A DNA stretch of 64,000 bases from Bradyrhizobium liaoningense (lineage in GTDB: Bacteria > Pseudomonadota > Alphaproteobacteria > Rhizobiales > Xanthobacteraceae), in assembly GCF_018130825.1 (NCBI RefSeq), contig NZ_JAFCJS010000001.1, forward strand, positions 1,054,001 through 1,118,000, given 5' to 3'. A model generated the notes under the pieces. The model saw only the letters and a program-made list of their open reading frames with translations, made no database searches and had not been told where the DNA came from. Positions 32,217-41,319 of this stretch are shown in pieces (positions within the stretch are counted from its first letter, which is position 1; each line of letters opens with the position of its first letter). The translations under genes and the position numbers were made by a program.

Positions 32217-33347
32217 ATGATGGCAAATTTGCCTGCCGATAGTCTTGTTGAATTGGAAGACGCGGTCGCAACTTGCCCGCCGGAGCGTTGCACGCGCGTT
32301 CTCGAAGGCATCACCCACCTGCTTACCACGAACCGCGATCACCCCCAGCAGATGCTGATCGGTGTGGTCGATGGTGTCCTGCTACGCCTGACGGAACGGG
32401 TCGCGGTTGACGCACTGATGCAGCTCAGCAAGGCGCTCGCTGAACTGAGCGTGGCGCCGCAGGGGACACTGCTGCGGCTGGCCTTGCACGAGGATCCGGA
32501 CGTCGCTTGTCCGATCCTGCTCGAATCGCAGGCACTTTCCGCGCCCGATCTCGTTGCTATTGCGAGCTCGCGCGGCGAACGGCAGCAACGCGCGATCTGC
32601 GCCCGCGACAGCATCCCGCCTGATGTGACCGAGGCGCTGATCAGGCACGGTGGCCGGCCGGTTTATCCCGCGCTGATCAAGAACCCGGGGACGAAATTCT
32701 CCGATGCGGCCTATGCCGCACTGATCGCCGGGGCCGGGCAGGATGACGAAATTATCAAGGCGCTGGCGCTCAGGCCTGATACCCCCGACCTCATCGTCAG
32801 GAAGTTGTTGTCCGCTCCCGCCGGCAAGACGCTGCCCGACAAGACACCACCGGCCAAGCCCGACGCTTCCGCCGTGCCGCCGACGCACGATGCGGCATCC
32901 GGTCCGACAACACCCGCTCTACCCTGTGCGGCGGCCTATGCGAACGCAAGGCCGGAGATCGTCGCCCTCGCCCGGGTCGGCAAGCTCAACGACTCCACCG
33001 TGAACCGCTTTGCGATCCGCGGAGAGACTGCAAATCTGGTCACCGCGCTGTCGGTACTCTCGGGGGCTCCGATCGAGATCATCGAGCACGTCATGACCGA
33101 CGAGAATTGCGAGGGCCTGGTCATGGCCTGCCGTGCCTCGCGGCTGAACTGGGCGACCACGCTCGCGATCCTCAGCAGCCGCAGCGGCGTTCGAATCTCT
33201 TTCGCACAGCGCGAACGCGCGCAGCTCATCTTTGAAACACTGCTCTTGTCGACCAGCCAATGGACGGTGCGCTGGGGAGAAATCGCAGCAGGGGCAGGCT
33301 CAAGCGATCCGGGACATCGCAGCGCAAAAGTGGGGGTTAGCCGATGA
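32217..33347 (+). CDS. DUF2336 family protein, first gene of a c-di-GMP operon
   Basis: A 376-residue soluble, all-helical protein of the alphaproteobacterial DUF2336 group. Helical HEAT-like repeats are visible: LVELEDAVATCPPERCTRVLEG, ALMQLSKALAEL, LLRLALHEDPDVACPILLESQ, APDLVAIASSRGERQQRAI and DVTEALIRHGGRPVYPALIKN. A Pro/Ala linker separates these at about 210-240 from a C-terminal helical part. The stop overlaps the PilZ start by four bases (ATGA). No catalytic site is evident, so a scaffold or adaptor role is likely. The start is an ATG-ATG pair with a weak binding site. Confidence 0.8.
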   Translation: MMANLPADSLVELEDAVATCPPERCTRVLEGITHLLTTNRDHPQQMLIGVVDGVLLRLTERVAVDALMQLSKALAELSVAPQGTLLRLALHEDPDVACPILLESQALSAPDLVAIASSRGERQQRAICARDSIPPDVTEALIRHGGRPVYPALIKNPGTKFSDAAYAALIAGAGQDDEIIKALALRPDTPDLIVRKLLSAPAGKTLPDKTPPAKPDASAVPPTHDAASGPTTPALPCAAAYANARPEIVALARVGKLNDSTVNRFAIRGETANLVTALSVLSGAPIEIIEHVMTDENCEGLVMACRASRLNWATTLAILSSRSGVRISFAQRERAQLIFETLLLSTSQWTVRWGEIAAGAGSSDPGHRSAKVGVSR

Positions 33348-33676
33348 GGTTCGACGGTCGAAAGGCGTCTCGCGTGAAGATGGATCACCGGCAGCCCGTC
33401 AACCTGATGGGCTCGGACGGCACCTGGCGGCGCAGCTGCGTTCTGCTCGACGTGTCGCAGACCGGCGCGAAAGTCGAGGTCGAGGGTACGCTCGACGTGC
33501 TGCAGGCGAAGGAATTCTTCATGGTGCTGTCGTCGACGGGGCTCGCCTATCGGCGCTGCGAGCTGGTGTGGATCGACGGCTCCACGGCCGGCGTTCACTT
33601 CATCACTGCAGACGGCAAGAAGAGAACTGCAAGCGCATCGGCAGCCACCGCGCCGGGCTCGTCCCAAACCAGATGA
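33344..33676 (+). CDS. PilZ domain protein
   Basis: A 110-residue single PilZ domain. The c-di-GMP contact region would be the N-terminal basic segment (FDGRKASRVKMDHRQPV, with RKASR approximating RxxxR) and LLDVSQTGAKVEV, which matches the D/NxSxxG motif. Strand residues include YRRCELVWIDGSTAGVHF. The N-terminal arginines are spaced differently from the consensus, so nucleotide binding is probable but not certain. It is translationally coupled to DUF2336 before it and HD-GYP after it by ATGA overlaps. Confidence 0.88.
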   Translation: MRFDGRKASRVKMDHRQPVNLMGSDGTWRRSCVLLDVSQTGAKVEVEGTLDVLQAKEFFMVLSSTGLAYRRCELVWIDGSTAGVHFITADGKKRTASASAATAPGSSQTR

Positions 33677-34854
33677 TCCGAGACTCCGTTCCACGCATTG
33701 AAGTCCAGTGGCGTAACTCTAGGTCAGACCGTGAGAGCGCGCGAACGATCCCAAGACCCGCCGTCAAGAGCGACGGCGGTGTCCGGGCGGCAGAGACGGC
33801 GCGCCCACTCGTCCAGGTGCTGGCCGACACGTCCGGCAAGCTATCCGGCATCCGCTCGATCCTTGAAGAGAAGTTCACTGTCGCGGGCGAACGCCTCGAC
33901 GCCGATGCCAAGCTCGCGCAGGTGCCTTACGCGATCGTCGTCCGCGCGGAGTTGCGCGACGTCGACAACATCACGGCCATCAAGAAGCGCGCCGGCAAGC
34001 TGGCAAAGGCCAGGAAGCGCGTCTTCCTGCTCGAGCACAGTTCTCACGTCGGCATTTCGCAAGCCTATGCGCTCGGGGCCACGCTCGTGCTTCCCGGCAC
34101 GATCAACCGGATCAAATTGCTGGCGGCGCTGTCCGATCATGCCGCGCCGGTGACCGCCTCACCGGGCGGCGAAGCGCAGCAGGTCGACGCGGTCGAGACC
34201 GCAGCGACCGCCATCGCCTCGATGTTCACGTCCGTCACCCTTGGCCAGCCGCTCGACGTCGACGGCACCAGGGAAGCCGGGCGCCAGATTGCCGATCGCA
34301 TTATCGAGCATGGCCTGTCCGAGTGGTTGACGACGGTACGCCGCCACCACGAGGGAACCTATCAGCACTGCCTGCTGGTGACCGGCGTCACCATCGACTT
34401 CGGTCTCAGCCTCGGCGTGGGTAAAGCCGATCTGGAGCGCCTCTACTCGGCCGCGATGTTTCACGACATCGGCAAGGCCCAGATCCCGCTCGCCATTCTC
34501 GACAAGCCGGGTCGTCTCGATGCCGAAGAGCGCGCTCTGATCGAAACGCACCCGGCGGCGGGCTATGGGTTCTTGAAGGACCACGAGGGAATTTCGCCCG
34601 AGATCCTCGATGCCGTGCTGCATCATCACGAATATCTCGACGGCAGCGGCTATCCGGACGGGCTGTGCGCCGAAAGCATCGGCGATATCGTGCGAATTCT
34701 CACCATCTCGGACATCTTCGCGGCGCTCATCGAGCACCGCCACTACAAACCGACGATGCCGCGCGCAGAGGCCTACAACATTCTCTGCGGGATGAATGGC
34801 AAGCTGGAGAACGCGCTAGTCGCCTCGTTCAAGCAGGTCGCCCTCACGCGGTAA
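33673..34854 (+). CDS. HD-GYP domain protein, probable c-di-GMP phosphodiesterase
   Basis: A 393-residue cytoplasmic protein. Residues about 45-160 form an alpha/beta domain resembling a degenerate receiver. The HD-GYP domain covers about 195-390 with FHDIGKAQIPLAILDKPG (His264, Asp265), a HHHEYLDGSGYPDGL motif (HHHE 317-320, GYP 326-328) and an earlier metal-binding His in HHEGTYQHCLL. All motifs needed for hydrolysis of c-di-GMP look intact. It overlaps the PilZ stop by ATGA, so a binding module and a degrading enzyme are made in fixed ratio. The N-terminal domain may sense a partner such as DUF2336. Confidence 0.9.
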   Translation: MIRDSVPRIEVQWRNSRSDRESARTIPRPAVKSDGGVRAAETARPLVQVLADTSGKLSGIRSILEEKFTVAGERLDADAKLAQVPYAIVVRAELRDVDNITAIKKRAGKLAKARKRVFLLEHSSHVGISQAYALGATLVLPGTINRIKLLAALSDHAAPVTASPGGEAQQVDAVETAATAIASMFTSVTLGQPLDVDGTREAGRQIADRIIEHGLSEWLTTVRRHHEGTYQHCLLVTGVTIDFGLSLGVGKADLERLYSAAMFHDIGKAQIPLAILDKPGRLDAEERALIETHPAAGYGFLKDHEGISPEILDAVLHHHEYLDGSGYPDGLCAESIGDIVRILTISDIFAALIEHRHYKPTMPRAEAYNILCGMNGKLENALVASFKQVALTR

Positions 34855-34882
34855 ACGCCGCCCTTCCCCTCGAACACCTGCC

Positions 34883-35086
34883 CTAGTGGGTGGCGCGGTA
34901 TTTGGCGCGGCGGGGAATCGAATTGCAGGCCAGACCCTCGGCCAGCAGCTTCATGTCCTCGCGTTTGCCGCTCCGGATCAACCGCCCGAACTCGTCGGAT
35001 GTGAAAGGAAGATTGGGATCGTCATCGATTGGACGCCGCACTCGCGGGCCGAACAACCGTCGCACCAGGCTAGCCAGCCGCCGCAT
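34883..35086 (-). CDS. Small basic hypothetical protein
   Basis: A 67-residue Arg-rich protein: RRLASLVRRLFGPRVRRPID, then NLPFTSDEFGRLIRSGKREDMKLLAEGL. It looks like an amphipathic helix followed by a small helical domain. GAGGGA lies seven bases before the ATG, and codon use matches neighbours, which supports a real gene despite its size. Function unknown. Confidence 0.55.
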   Translation of the reverse strand: MRRLASLVRRLFGPRVRRPIDDDPNLPFTSDEFGRLIRSGKREDMKLLAEGLACNSIPRRAKYRATH

Positions 35087-35220
35087 ATCAATTCCCTCGC
35101 GCCAGCAACAAACCTTTCAGTCCGGATATTGTTCCTCCCGCACGTTCGAGATTGCAAGAGTTTGCTGACGACTCCGCACCAAAAAAATTTTTGCCGGAGA
35201 ACAATCTCCTCTTTGCCGTG

Positions 35221-35898
35221 CTAATCGGCAAAACCCACGTAACGCACGAACTCGTCGTTGTGTTCGCGGTCCGAGCGAACCCCGTTCGCGGCAAAGCTGT
35301 CGTCGGGATAACCCATCGCGACGCAAGTCATGATGACCTCGTCCTCCGGGATATCAGCGACCTCCCGCACGATGTCGGAGCGCATGATGCCCTGCCCGTT
35401 GATGACCGAGCCGAGGCCGCGGTCCCAGGCTGCGAGCACGATGCCGTAGCAGAGCGCGCCGAGATCGAAATGGCAGACCGCGCCGGGATCGAGCACGCGG
35501 TCATAGGTCAAGACCAGCGAGACCGGCGCGTCGAACTGGCGGAAGCCGCGCAGCACCCAGTCCTGGCGCATCGGCTTGTCGTCACGTGCGATCCCCATCG
35601 CGCCGAATAGCTTCTTGGCGACGTCGACCTGCCGCGTGCGATGCACGCCCTGATACTCGCCGTGGCTGACGATGTCGCGCTTGACCTTGGCACCGCCGAC
35701 CATCTCCTCCATGTTGCGGCGGCGTACTTCTTCGAGCGGCGCGCCCGTGAGCACGTGAACGTGCCAGGGCTGGGTGTTCATCGACGACGGCGCGCGCTTG
35801 GCGCTCTCGATGATCGCCTCGATCACCGCGCGCGGCACCGACTCGTTCCTGAAACCGCGCACGCTGCGGCGCGACTGGACCAGCGTCTCGAATTCCAC
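35221..35898 (-). CDS. Nitroreductase family protein
   Basis: A 225-residue FMN-dependent oxidoreductase. FMN-contact motifs are LVQSRRSVRGFRNESVPR at the N-terminus and SAKRAPSSMNTQPWHVHVLTG, followed by LGALCYGIVLAAWDRGLGSV and AMGYPDDSFAANGVRSDR near the end. The family reduces nitroaromatics, quinones or enones, or handles iodotyrosine-like substrates. GTG at 35898 preceded by GGGAGG is the preferred start; an ATG eight codons earlier has no binding site. It is divergent from the alpha/beta hydrolase gene. Confidence 0.88.
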   Translation of the reverse strand: MEFETLVQSRRSVRGFRNESVPRAVIEAIIESAKRAPSSMNTQPWHVHVLTGAPLEEVRRRNMEEMVGGAKVKRDIVSHGEYQGVHRTRQVDVAKKLFGAMGIARDDKPMRQDWVLRGFRQFDAPVSLVLTYDRVLDPGAVCHFDLGALCYGIVLAAWDRGLGSVINGQGIMRSDIVREVADIPEDEVIMTCVAMGYPDDSFAANGVRSDREHNDEFVRYVGFAD

Positions 35899-36015
35899 TC
35901 CTTGGCCTCCCTGCCCGTTCATCCCCGCAGCATCACAACACGTGGCCGGTTGCCGATGCGGCGCGCAAAATCTATGCTAACCCGCAAGCAAGACCAAGAA
36001 CCCTGTGAGGACCTC

Positions 36016-36978
36016 ATGCCCGCGCCGCTCGATCCCGTCATCGCCCAGATCATCCCGCTCATGCCGATGCGCGATCCCGCGGTCATGACGCCACAGAGCG
36101 CCCGCGATTCCTTGCGCGCACTGGCTGCTTCGCGCGCCGCCATCCCGCCGCCGCCGATCGACACTGTCGCCGATATCAAGGTGAAGGGCGGCGCCGGCCC
36201 GCTCGATGCGCGTGTCTATCGGGTCGGCATGACGCCCGCTCCCACCGTGGTGTTCTTCCATGGCGGCGGCTGGGTCGCGGGCGATCTCGAGACCCATGAC
36301 CGGCAGGCGCGCAATCTCGCGATCGAGACCGGCGCGGTCGTCGTCTCCGTCGACTATCGCCGTCCGCCGGAAACGCGCTTTCCCGGCGCCTTCGAGGATG
36401 CCTTTGCCGCGGTGCGCGACGTGTTTGGCCGTGTCGCGGAATTTGGCGGCGACACAAAACGCTTCGGCGTTGCTGGCGACAGCGCCGGCGGCAATCTCGC
36501 AGCCACCACCGCGATCGCCTGCCGCGATGCCGGCATCAGGCTCGCTGCGCAACTCTTGGTCTATCCCGTGACCGACGTGGTCGGCGGTTACGCCGATGCG
36601 GGCGAGAACGTGCGCTTTCCCTCACGCACCGAGAATGCCGAGGGCTACTTCCTGACGCGCGCCACGATGGAGTGGTTCTGCGGGCATTATCTCGCCGATG
36701 CCGCTCACGCGACCGACTGGCGCGTCTCGCCGCTGCGCGCCGCATCGCTCAAAGGCCTCGCGCCGGCGGTCGTCACCACCGCCTGGTTCGATCCCCTGCG
36801 CGACGAGGGCGCCGCCTATGCGCGGGCGCTCGAGGCCGCCGGCGTGCGCGTCAAACACCACGAGGGGCCCGGACTGATCCATGGCTATTTCGGCATGGGC
36901 GACGCCTCGGACGTCGCGCGCGCCGAAGCGCGGCGCGCGCGGGCCGACTTCAAGGCATTGCTCACGCGCGGCGTATAA
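36016..36978 (+). CDS. Alpha/beta hydrolase of the hormone-sensitive lipase family
   Basis: A 320-residue cytoplasmic carboxylesterase. The HSL oxyanion motif is VVFFHGGGWVAGDLETHD and the nucleophile elbow is VAGDSAGGNLAA (GDSAGG). The acid lies in TTAWFDPLRDEGAAYA and the base His in GLIHGYFGM. These fix it in the HSL (GDSAG) family. It probably hydrolyses short-chain esters or lactones. GAGG lies five bases ahead of the ATG at 36016. The next gene, a cupin, converges on it with seven bases between stops. Confidence 0.9.
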   Translation: MPAPLDPVIAQIIPLMPMRDPAVMTPQSARDSLRALAASRAAIPPPPIDTVADIKVKGGAGPLDARVYRVGMTPAPTVVFFHGGGWVAGDLETHDRQARNLAIETGAVVVSVDYRRPPETRFPGAFEDAFAAVRDVFGRVAEFGGDTKRFGVAGDSAGGNLAATTAIACRDAGIRLAAQLLVYPVTDVVGGYADAGENVRFPSRTENAEGYFLTRATMEWFCGHYLADAAHATDWRVSPLRAASLKGLAPAVVTTAWFDPLRDEGAAYARALEAAGVRVKHHEGPGLIHGYFGMGDASDVARAEARRARADFKALLTRGV

Positions 36979-36985
36979 GGGCCAG

Positions 36986-37444
36986 CTAGACGCGGCGCGC
37001 CCGCTGCGCCGCCGTGTGCCCCCAGGCCTCGTCCCAGTCCTGGCCGGCGGCATCGACCACGCGGCCGTCGGCTTCGAAGAACTTGTTCGGCACCTGGAAG
37101 ATCGCGAGGATCAGCGCGCCGTCCGGGCACCAGGCGGCGTGCCGGCTGCCCGCCTCGCGCCAGATGAATTCGCCGGCCTTGCAGGCGATGCCCTGGGCGA
37201 GCCCTTCCTTGTCGACAAGCGCGCCTTCGATGACATAGCTCTGCTCGATGCCGACATGCTCGTGATCGGGCAGCACCGATCCCGGTGCGAACCGCATCAG
37301 GGCGGTCATCAGGCCGGTGCCGCGATCGAACAGCAAGGTCTTGGCCTCGCAGCCGGGAAAGCGCGTCTTCTGCCATTCCATGGCCTGCGGCTGAACCAGA
37401 TGGGAATGCTGGTCGGCGGACTGCGGGCTCGACACGGCGTCCAT
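36986..37444 (-). CDS. ChrR-type cupin domain protein
   Basis: A 152-residue single-domain cupin. The metal-site motif is GSVLPDHEHVGIEQSYVIEG (H-x-H-x-E), with the second motif around GEFIWREAGSRHAAWCPDG. This resembles the cupin domain of ChrR anti-sigma factors without the sigma-binding part, a group that includes acetylacetone-cleaving and sensory proteins. The ATG at 37444 follows GGAACGGAG. Possible roles are a small metal-dependent oxygenase or a sensor; none is proven. Confidence 0.8.
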   Translation of the reverse strand: MDAVSSPQSADQHSHLVQPQAMEWQKTRFPGCEAKTLLFDRGTGLMTALMRFAPGSVLPDHEHVGIEQSYVIEGALVDKEGLAQGIACKAGEFIWREAGSRHAAWCPDGALILAIFQVPNKFFEADGRVVDAAGQDWDEAWGHTAAQRARRV

Positions 37445-37689
37445 GGCAACGCTCCGTTCCTGCTGTAATGAGATGAGCCTAGCAGGTCCGCGCCGCCCGG
37501 TCTGCGCGCAGTGCAGCAAGCATCCGCGCGAATCCCAAGGCAGCACGCCGTACGCGTCAAGACGAGATGCATTCATCGCGCGCCGGAAAATATCCGCAAC
37601 GTCGACCTGCCGCGGCCCGATCCTGCTTGATTGCGCCACGATTCCAGTCTCCAATTCACGCGCCATCTTTTTGGTTTAGGGAGACACCC

Positions 37690-37938
37690 ATGATGAAGCG
37701 GATTTTCCTGGCTGCGATCGTTGCCACCTTTGCAGCGGGCTCGGCCTTCGCAGAGGACACCTGCGAAAGCAAGGCGGTCGGCAAGGACGGCAAGCCGCTG
37801 GCCGGCGCCGCCAAGACCTCGTTCCTGAAGAAGTGCAAGGCCGACGCCTGCACGCCCAAGGCCGTCAGCGCCGACGGCAAGCCGCTCGCCGGCGCCGCCA
37901 AGAACAGCTTCATGAAGAAGTGCGAAGTCAGCGCGTAA
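37690..37938 (+). CDS. PsiF repeat family periplasmic protein
   Basis: An 82-residue exported protein: signal peptide IFLAAIVATFAAGSAFAED, then two PsiF repeats, CESKAVGKDGKPLAGAAK...SFLKKC and CTPKAVSADGKPLAGAAK...SFMKKC. Each repeat has paired cysteines that probably form disulfides. E. coli PsiF is induced by phosphate starvation, but no Pho box is visible upstream here. GGGAG lies close before the ATG. A strong hairpin follows at 37956. Confidence 0.88.
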   Translation: MMKRIFLAAIVATFAAGSAFAEDTCESKAVGKDGKPLAGAAKTSFLKKCKADACTPKAVSADGKPLAGAAKNSFMKKCEVSA

Positions 37939-37955
37939 GGGCGCTGCGATGCCTA

Positions 37956-37987
37956 TGCACCTCGCCCCGCAAGCGGGGCGAGGTGCA
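37956..37987 (+). terminator. Perfect hairpin between convergent genes
   Basis: TGCACCTCGCCCCGC (37956-37970) and GCGGGGCGAGGTGCA (37973-37987) form a 15-bp perfect stem with loop AA. It lies between the psiF-like gene and the convergent metallo-hydrolase gene and could end both transcripts. A related CCTCGCCCCCGC hairpin occurs at 51592-51617, so it may also be a dispersed repeat. Confidence 0.65.
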
Positions 37988-37992
37988 GAGCG

Positions 37993-38868
37993 TCACTCCC
38001 GCCTGAACCGATAATCGAACGCCCCATCCAGCGGCTTGATCAGACCTACCGTCGGCGCCGGAAAATGGATCGGCAGGATCAGCGTGTCCGTATCCGCGAC
38101 GGAGGCAAAGAACTTTCGCCGCGACACCGCCGACTGCTTCGGATCCCAATCCGGCCGCGCCGACCAGTCCGGCTCGCGGCACTGGATCTGGTGATGCATG
38201 AGATCGCCGGCGACCACCGCGCGCTGGCCCTTTGAAAAGATATTCACGCAGCAATGACAGGGCGAATGCCCCGGTGTCGGCGTCAGCGTGACGGTATCAT
38301 CCAGCGCGTAATCGTCATCCACCAGCAGCGCCTGCCCGGCCTCGACGATCGGCAGGCAATTGTCGCGGAAGACCGTGCCGGGCGGGTTGTTACCTTTGGC
38401 GTTCTCGGCCTCCCAGGCCGCATATTCGCCCTTGTGAAAGACGTATTTGGCGTTCGGGAACGTCGGCACCCAGCGGCCGTCGCGCAAGGTCGTGTTCCAG
38501 CCGGTGTGGTCGATGTGCAGATGGGTGCAGAACACGTAGTCGATCTGCTCGAAGCCGATGCCGAGCGCGAACAGTTCGTTGCGCCAGCGCTCCTTGCCGG
38601 GAAAATCGAACGGTGGCGGATGGCCCTTGTGCTCGCCGGTGCAGGTGTCGACCAAAATGGTATAGCGCGGCGTGCGCACGACGAAGGTCTGGTAGGTGAT
38701 CACCATCATGCCGCGCGCGGCATCGAACACCTCCGGCTCCATCGTCGGCAGATGACGCTTGAATACGCCGTCGTCATAAGCCGGAAAAAAATCTTGCGGT
38801 CGCCGCCAAGGCCCTTCCCGCTCGATCACCGCATCGATGGTGATGTCGCCGATCCTGAGCTGTTTCAC
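37993..38868 (-). CDS. Metallo-beta-lactamase fold hydrolase
   Basis: A 291-residue MBL-fold protein. The zinc motif is VFCTHLHIDHTGWNTT (HxHxDH). Further ligands are in TPTPGHSPCHCCVNI, then VVAGDLMHHQIQC (Asp) and LPIHFPAPTVGLI (His). The architecture resembles lactonases of the AidC/MomL type and methyl parathion hydrolase-like proteins, so lactone or ester cleavage is likely. GTG at 38868 is chosen because GGAGGGG precedes it; an upstream ATG at 38919 has no binding site. No signal peptide, so cytoplasmic. Confidence 0.88.
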   Translation of the reverse strand: MKQLRIGDITIDAVIEREGPWRRPQDFFPAYDDGVFKRHLPTMEPEVFDAARGMMVITYQTFVVRTPRYTILVDTCTGEHKGHPPPFDFPGKERWRNELFALGIGFEQIDYVFCTHLHIDHTGWNTTLRDGRWVPTFPNAKYVFHKGEYAAWEAENAKGNNPPGTVFRDNCLPIVEAGQALLVDDDYALDDTVTLTPTPGHSPCHCCVNIFSKGQRAVVAGDLMHHQIQCREPDWSARPDWDPKQSAVSRRKFFASVADTDTLILPIHFPAPTVGLIKPLDGAFDYRFRRE

Positions 38869-39123
38869 GCGTCCCCTCCAGATTTTCTCAAGCGTAGCGA
38901 ACGAGTTCGCGGCGTACAAGACGCGTGAGCGCGTGCTTGCACCGGCGAGTTCCCATCACTGACTCGACAGGGCGTTGAGTTGGACTCTCGCGACGACCCT
39001 CACGCAGCGACGCACATGCGTCGCTCTAGCGTCACACGCGCGTCGTCAGCCACGCTCGATAATCTTCGTGTCATTTCAGATTAAGCGCGCACAGGTTGCG
39101 CAACAAATACATGGGGCGTTCAC

Positions 39124-41319
39124 GTGAAAAAGCTCTTCTCCCTGATCTCTTCGTTATCGCTCGCCGCAACGCTGACTGGCGTTGCAGTGGCGGCACACGC
39201 CGATCAGGATGACAACGGCCGCGGTTTCGACAATGCCCGCGATCGGGGCCATCACCACGGCCGCAGATCGCCGGTGGTCCTCATCTCGCTCGACGGGGCA
39301 AAGCCCGATTTCATCCAGCAATTCATCGACGAAGGCGTGCTGCCGCGCGACGGCGGGCTGGCGCGGCTGAGCCGCCATGGTGCCGTGGCGCTGCAGAACA
39401 TCACGGCTTCGCCCTCGCTCACCGCGGTCTCCCATATCGAGATCGCGACCGGCTCGACCGCCGTTCACAACGACATTCCCTCCAACACCTTCCAGGCCAT
39501 CGTCGGCCCGATCACATCGAGCCTCAGCGGCTTTGCGGCGCCGATCGGCGGCTATCGCGAGAGCCCGCTTGGGCCCTCGCCGCAGCCGACCGCGGCGCCG
39601 CTCTGGGTGCAACTGCGCCAGCAGGGAAAGAAGGTGGTCACCGCGACCTGGCCGGGCGGCGACGGCGCCGACATCTCGATCAACGGCACCGTGGTGCAGC
39701 CGGCCCAGCCGATCCGCGTCACCGACTACACCGTGCCGTTCGGCGCGTTCGGCGGGCTCAGCGCGCAGGGCTTTTCCCTGACCCAGGCGAACTTCGCGCC
39801 CGATCCGGCGGTGGCCGCGGCGCTCCAGGCGGCCGGCCGCTTCTCGTTCAGCCCGGTGCTGGCAACACCGACGCCGATCGAGACCTTCTCGTGCGCATCA
39901 GTGCAGACCGCGACCTGCACCAGCGCGGCCACGCAGGACCTCAAATACGCGATCCGGGTTGCGGCGCTCGACACCACCAACGACAACAAGGTCAACTACG
40001 ACACCCTCGTGTTCTTCGACGCCACGCGCGGCATCACGGCCGGGCCGTTCAAGCCGCCGGCGACCGGACCTGCCTATGCGAAGTTCGGCGGCGAGAACGC
40101 GCCGTTCTTCTTCGAGGGCAGCGGAGCCAGGGTCGGCGCCGCCTATTTCGTCTCGCAGCTCGCGCCCGATCTGTCGGTGGTGCGCTTTGCCCGCTACGGC
40201 GCCAATTACATCCCGCGCAACGCGGCCGTGCTGGCCGACGTCGACGACATCAACAACAGCATCGGGTTCTGGCGCCCGCAGGCCGACTTCCGCATTCCGG
40301 AGCGGCTCAGCCCGGGCTTCACCGACTTCCCCGACATCGAGATCGAGGCGATGTACGAAGACATGGTCAAGACCTTCGTGCGCTACCAGGCCGATATCGG
40401 CGAGCGCGCGATCAAGAACCATCCCGATGCCGATCTGGTGATGATCTATATCGAGCAACCGGACGGCTCCGAGCATCAGTTCCTGCTCACCGATCCGCGC
40501 CAGGGCACCAATCCGAAGGACCCGAGCTCGATCGGCGCCGGCCAGGACGCCGCCAAGGTCGCCCGCTACAAGTCGTACATCCGCTTCGCCTATCAGACCG
40601 CCGAAAAGGCGGTGAAGCAGATCATCGAGGCGGCGGGGCCGGACAGCAACATCATCGTGGTGTCGGACCACGGCTTCGCACCGTTCCACACCTCGGTCAG
40701 CATGACCAACATCCTGAAGAATGCCGGCATCGACACCAGCAAGGTGGCGATCCGCACCTCGGGTCCGGCGGTCAATATCTACGTCAACCTGCAGCAGCGC
40801 GAACAGGGCGGCACCGTCGATCCCGCGACCTACACAGCGCTGGTGACGCAGATCACCGACGCCGTGAAAAACGCAGCCGATCCAAATCCAAAATTCAACT
40901 TCTCGCTCGAGGGCGGACGCCTCTTCACCGTGGTCGAGACCCGTCCGCTCCAATGCGAAGCCGGGATCGGGCAATGCACCAGCAAGACCATCGGCCAGGA
41001 TTTCGGCGATGTGTTCGCGCTGATGGCGCCGGGCTACAATTTCGACGGCATCCAAAACCCCGGCGTCGCCCGGCTCGGCGATGCGCCGTTCAACGCGGCA
41101 ACGACCACGCTGTCGATGCCGAATTTCTACGGCGCCCACGGCCACGATCCAAAACTGCCGGTGATGAGCGCGACCTTCATCGCCGCCGGCCCGCAAATCC
41201 GCAACAACACGACGATCCGCCGCATGCGCAATCTCGACGTGGCCCCGACCATCATGCAACTCCTGGGCGTCAGGCCGCACCAGGTCGACGGCGAGGTGCT
41301 GCGCGAGATTTTACGCTGA
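39124..41319 (+). CDS. Exported alkaline phosphatase-superfamily phosphodiesterase
   Basis: A 731-residue exported enzyme (signal peptide LFSLISSLSLAATLTGVAVAAHA). The first metal Asp is in VVLISLDGAKPDFI. The Thr nucleophile is probably in ASPSLTAVSHIEIATGS, and other metal ligands are in VVSDHGFAPFHTSV and GAHGHDPKLPVMSATFIAAG. The layout is that of nucleotide pyrophosphatase/phosphodiesterases, with a long insertion at about 180-330. The His/Asp-rich segment after the signal (NARDRGHHHGRR) is odd. The start is GTG at 39124. An inverted repeat AGCGACGCA-CA-TGCGTCGCT lies upstream at 39006-39025. The substrate is unknown. Confidence 0.88.
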   Translation: MKKLFSLISSLSLAATLTGVAVAAHADQDDNGRGFDNARDRGHHHGRRSPVVLISLDGAKPDFIQQFIDEGVLPRDGGLARLSRHGAVALQNITASPSLTAVSHIEIATGSTAVHNDIPSNTFQAIVGPITSSLSGFAAPIGGYRESPLGPSPQPTAAPLWVQLRQQGKKVVTATWPGGDGADISINGTVVQPAQPIRVTDYTVPFGAFGGLSAQGFSLTQANFAPDPAVAAALQAAGRFSFSPVLATPTPIETFSCASVQTATCTSAATQDLKYAIRVAALDTTNDNKVNYDTLVFFDATRGITAGPFKPPATGPAYAKFGGENAPFFFEGSGARVGAAYFVSQLAPDLSVVRFARYGANYIPRNAAVLADVDDINNSIGFWRPQADFRIPERLSPGFTDFPDIEIEAMYEDMVKTFVRYQADIGERAIKNHPDADLVMIYIEQPDGSEHQFLLTDPRQGTNPKDPSSIGAGQDAAKVARYKSYIRFAYQTAEKAVKQIIEAAGPDSNIIVVSDHGFAPFHTSVSMTNILKNAGIDTSKVAIRTSGPAVNIYVNLQQREQGGTVDPATYTALVTQITDAVKNAADPNPKFNFSLEGGRLFTVVETRPLQCEAGIGQCTSKTIGQDFGDVFALMAPGYNFDGIQNPGVARLGDAPFNAATTTLSMPNFYGAHGHDPKLPVMSATFIAAGPQIRNNTTIRRMRNLDVAPTIMQLLGVRPHQVDGEVLREILR

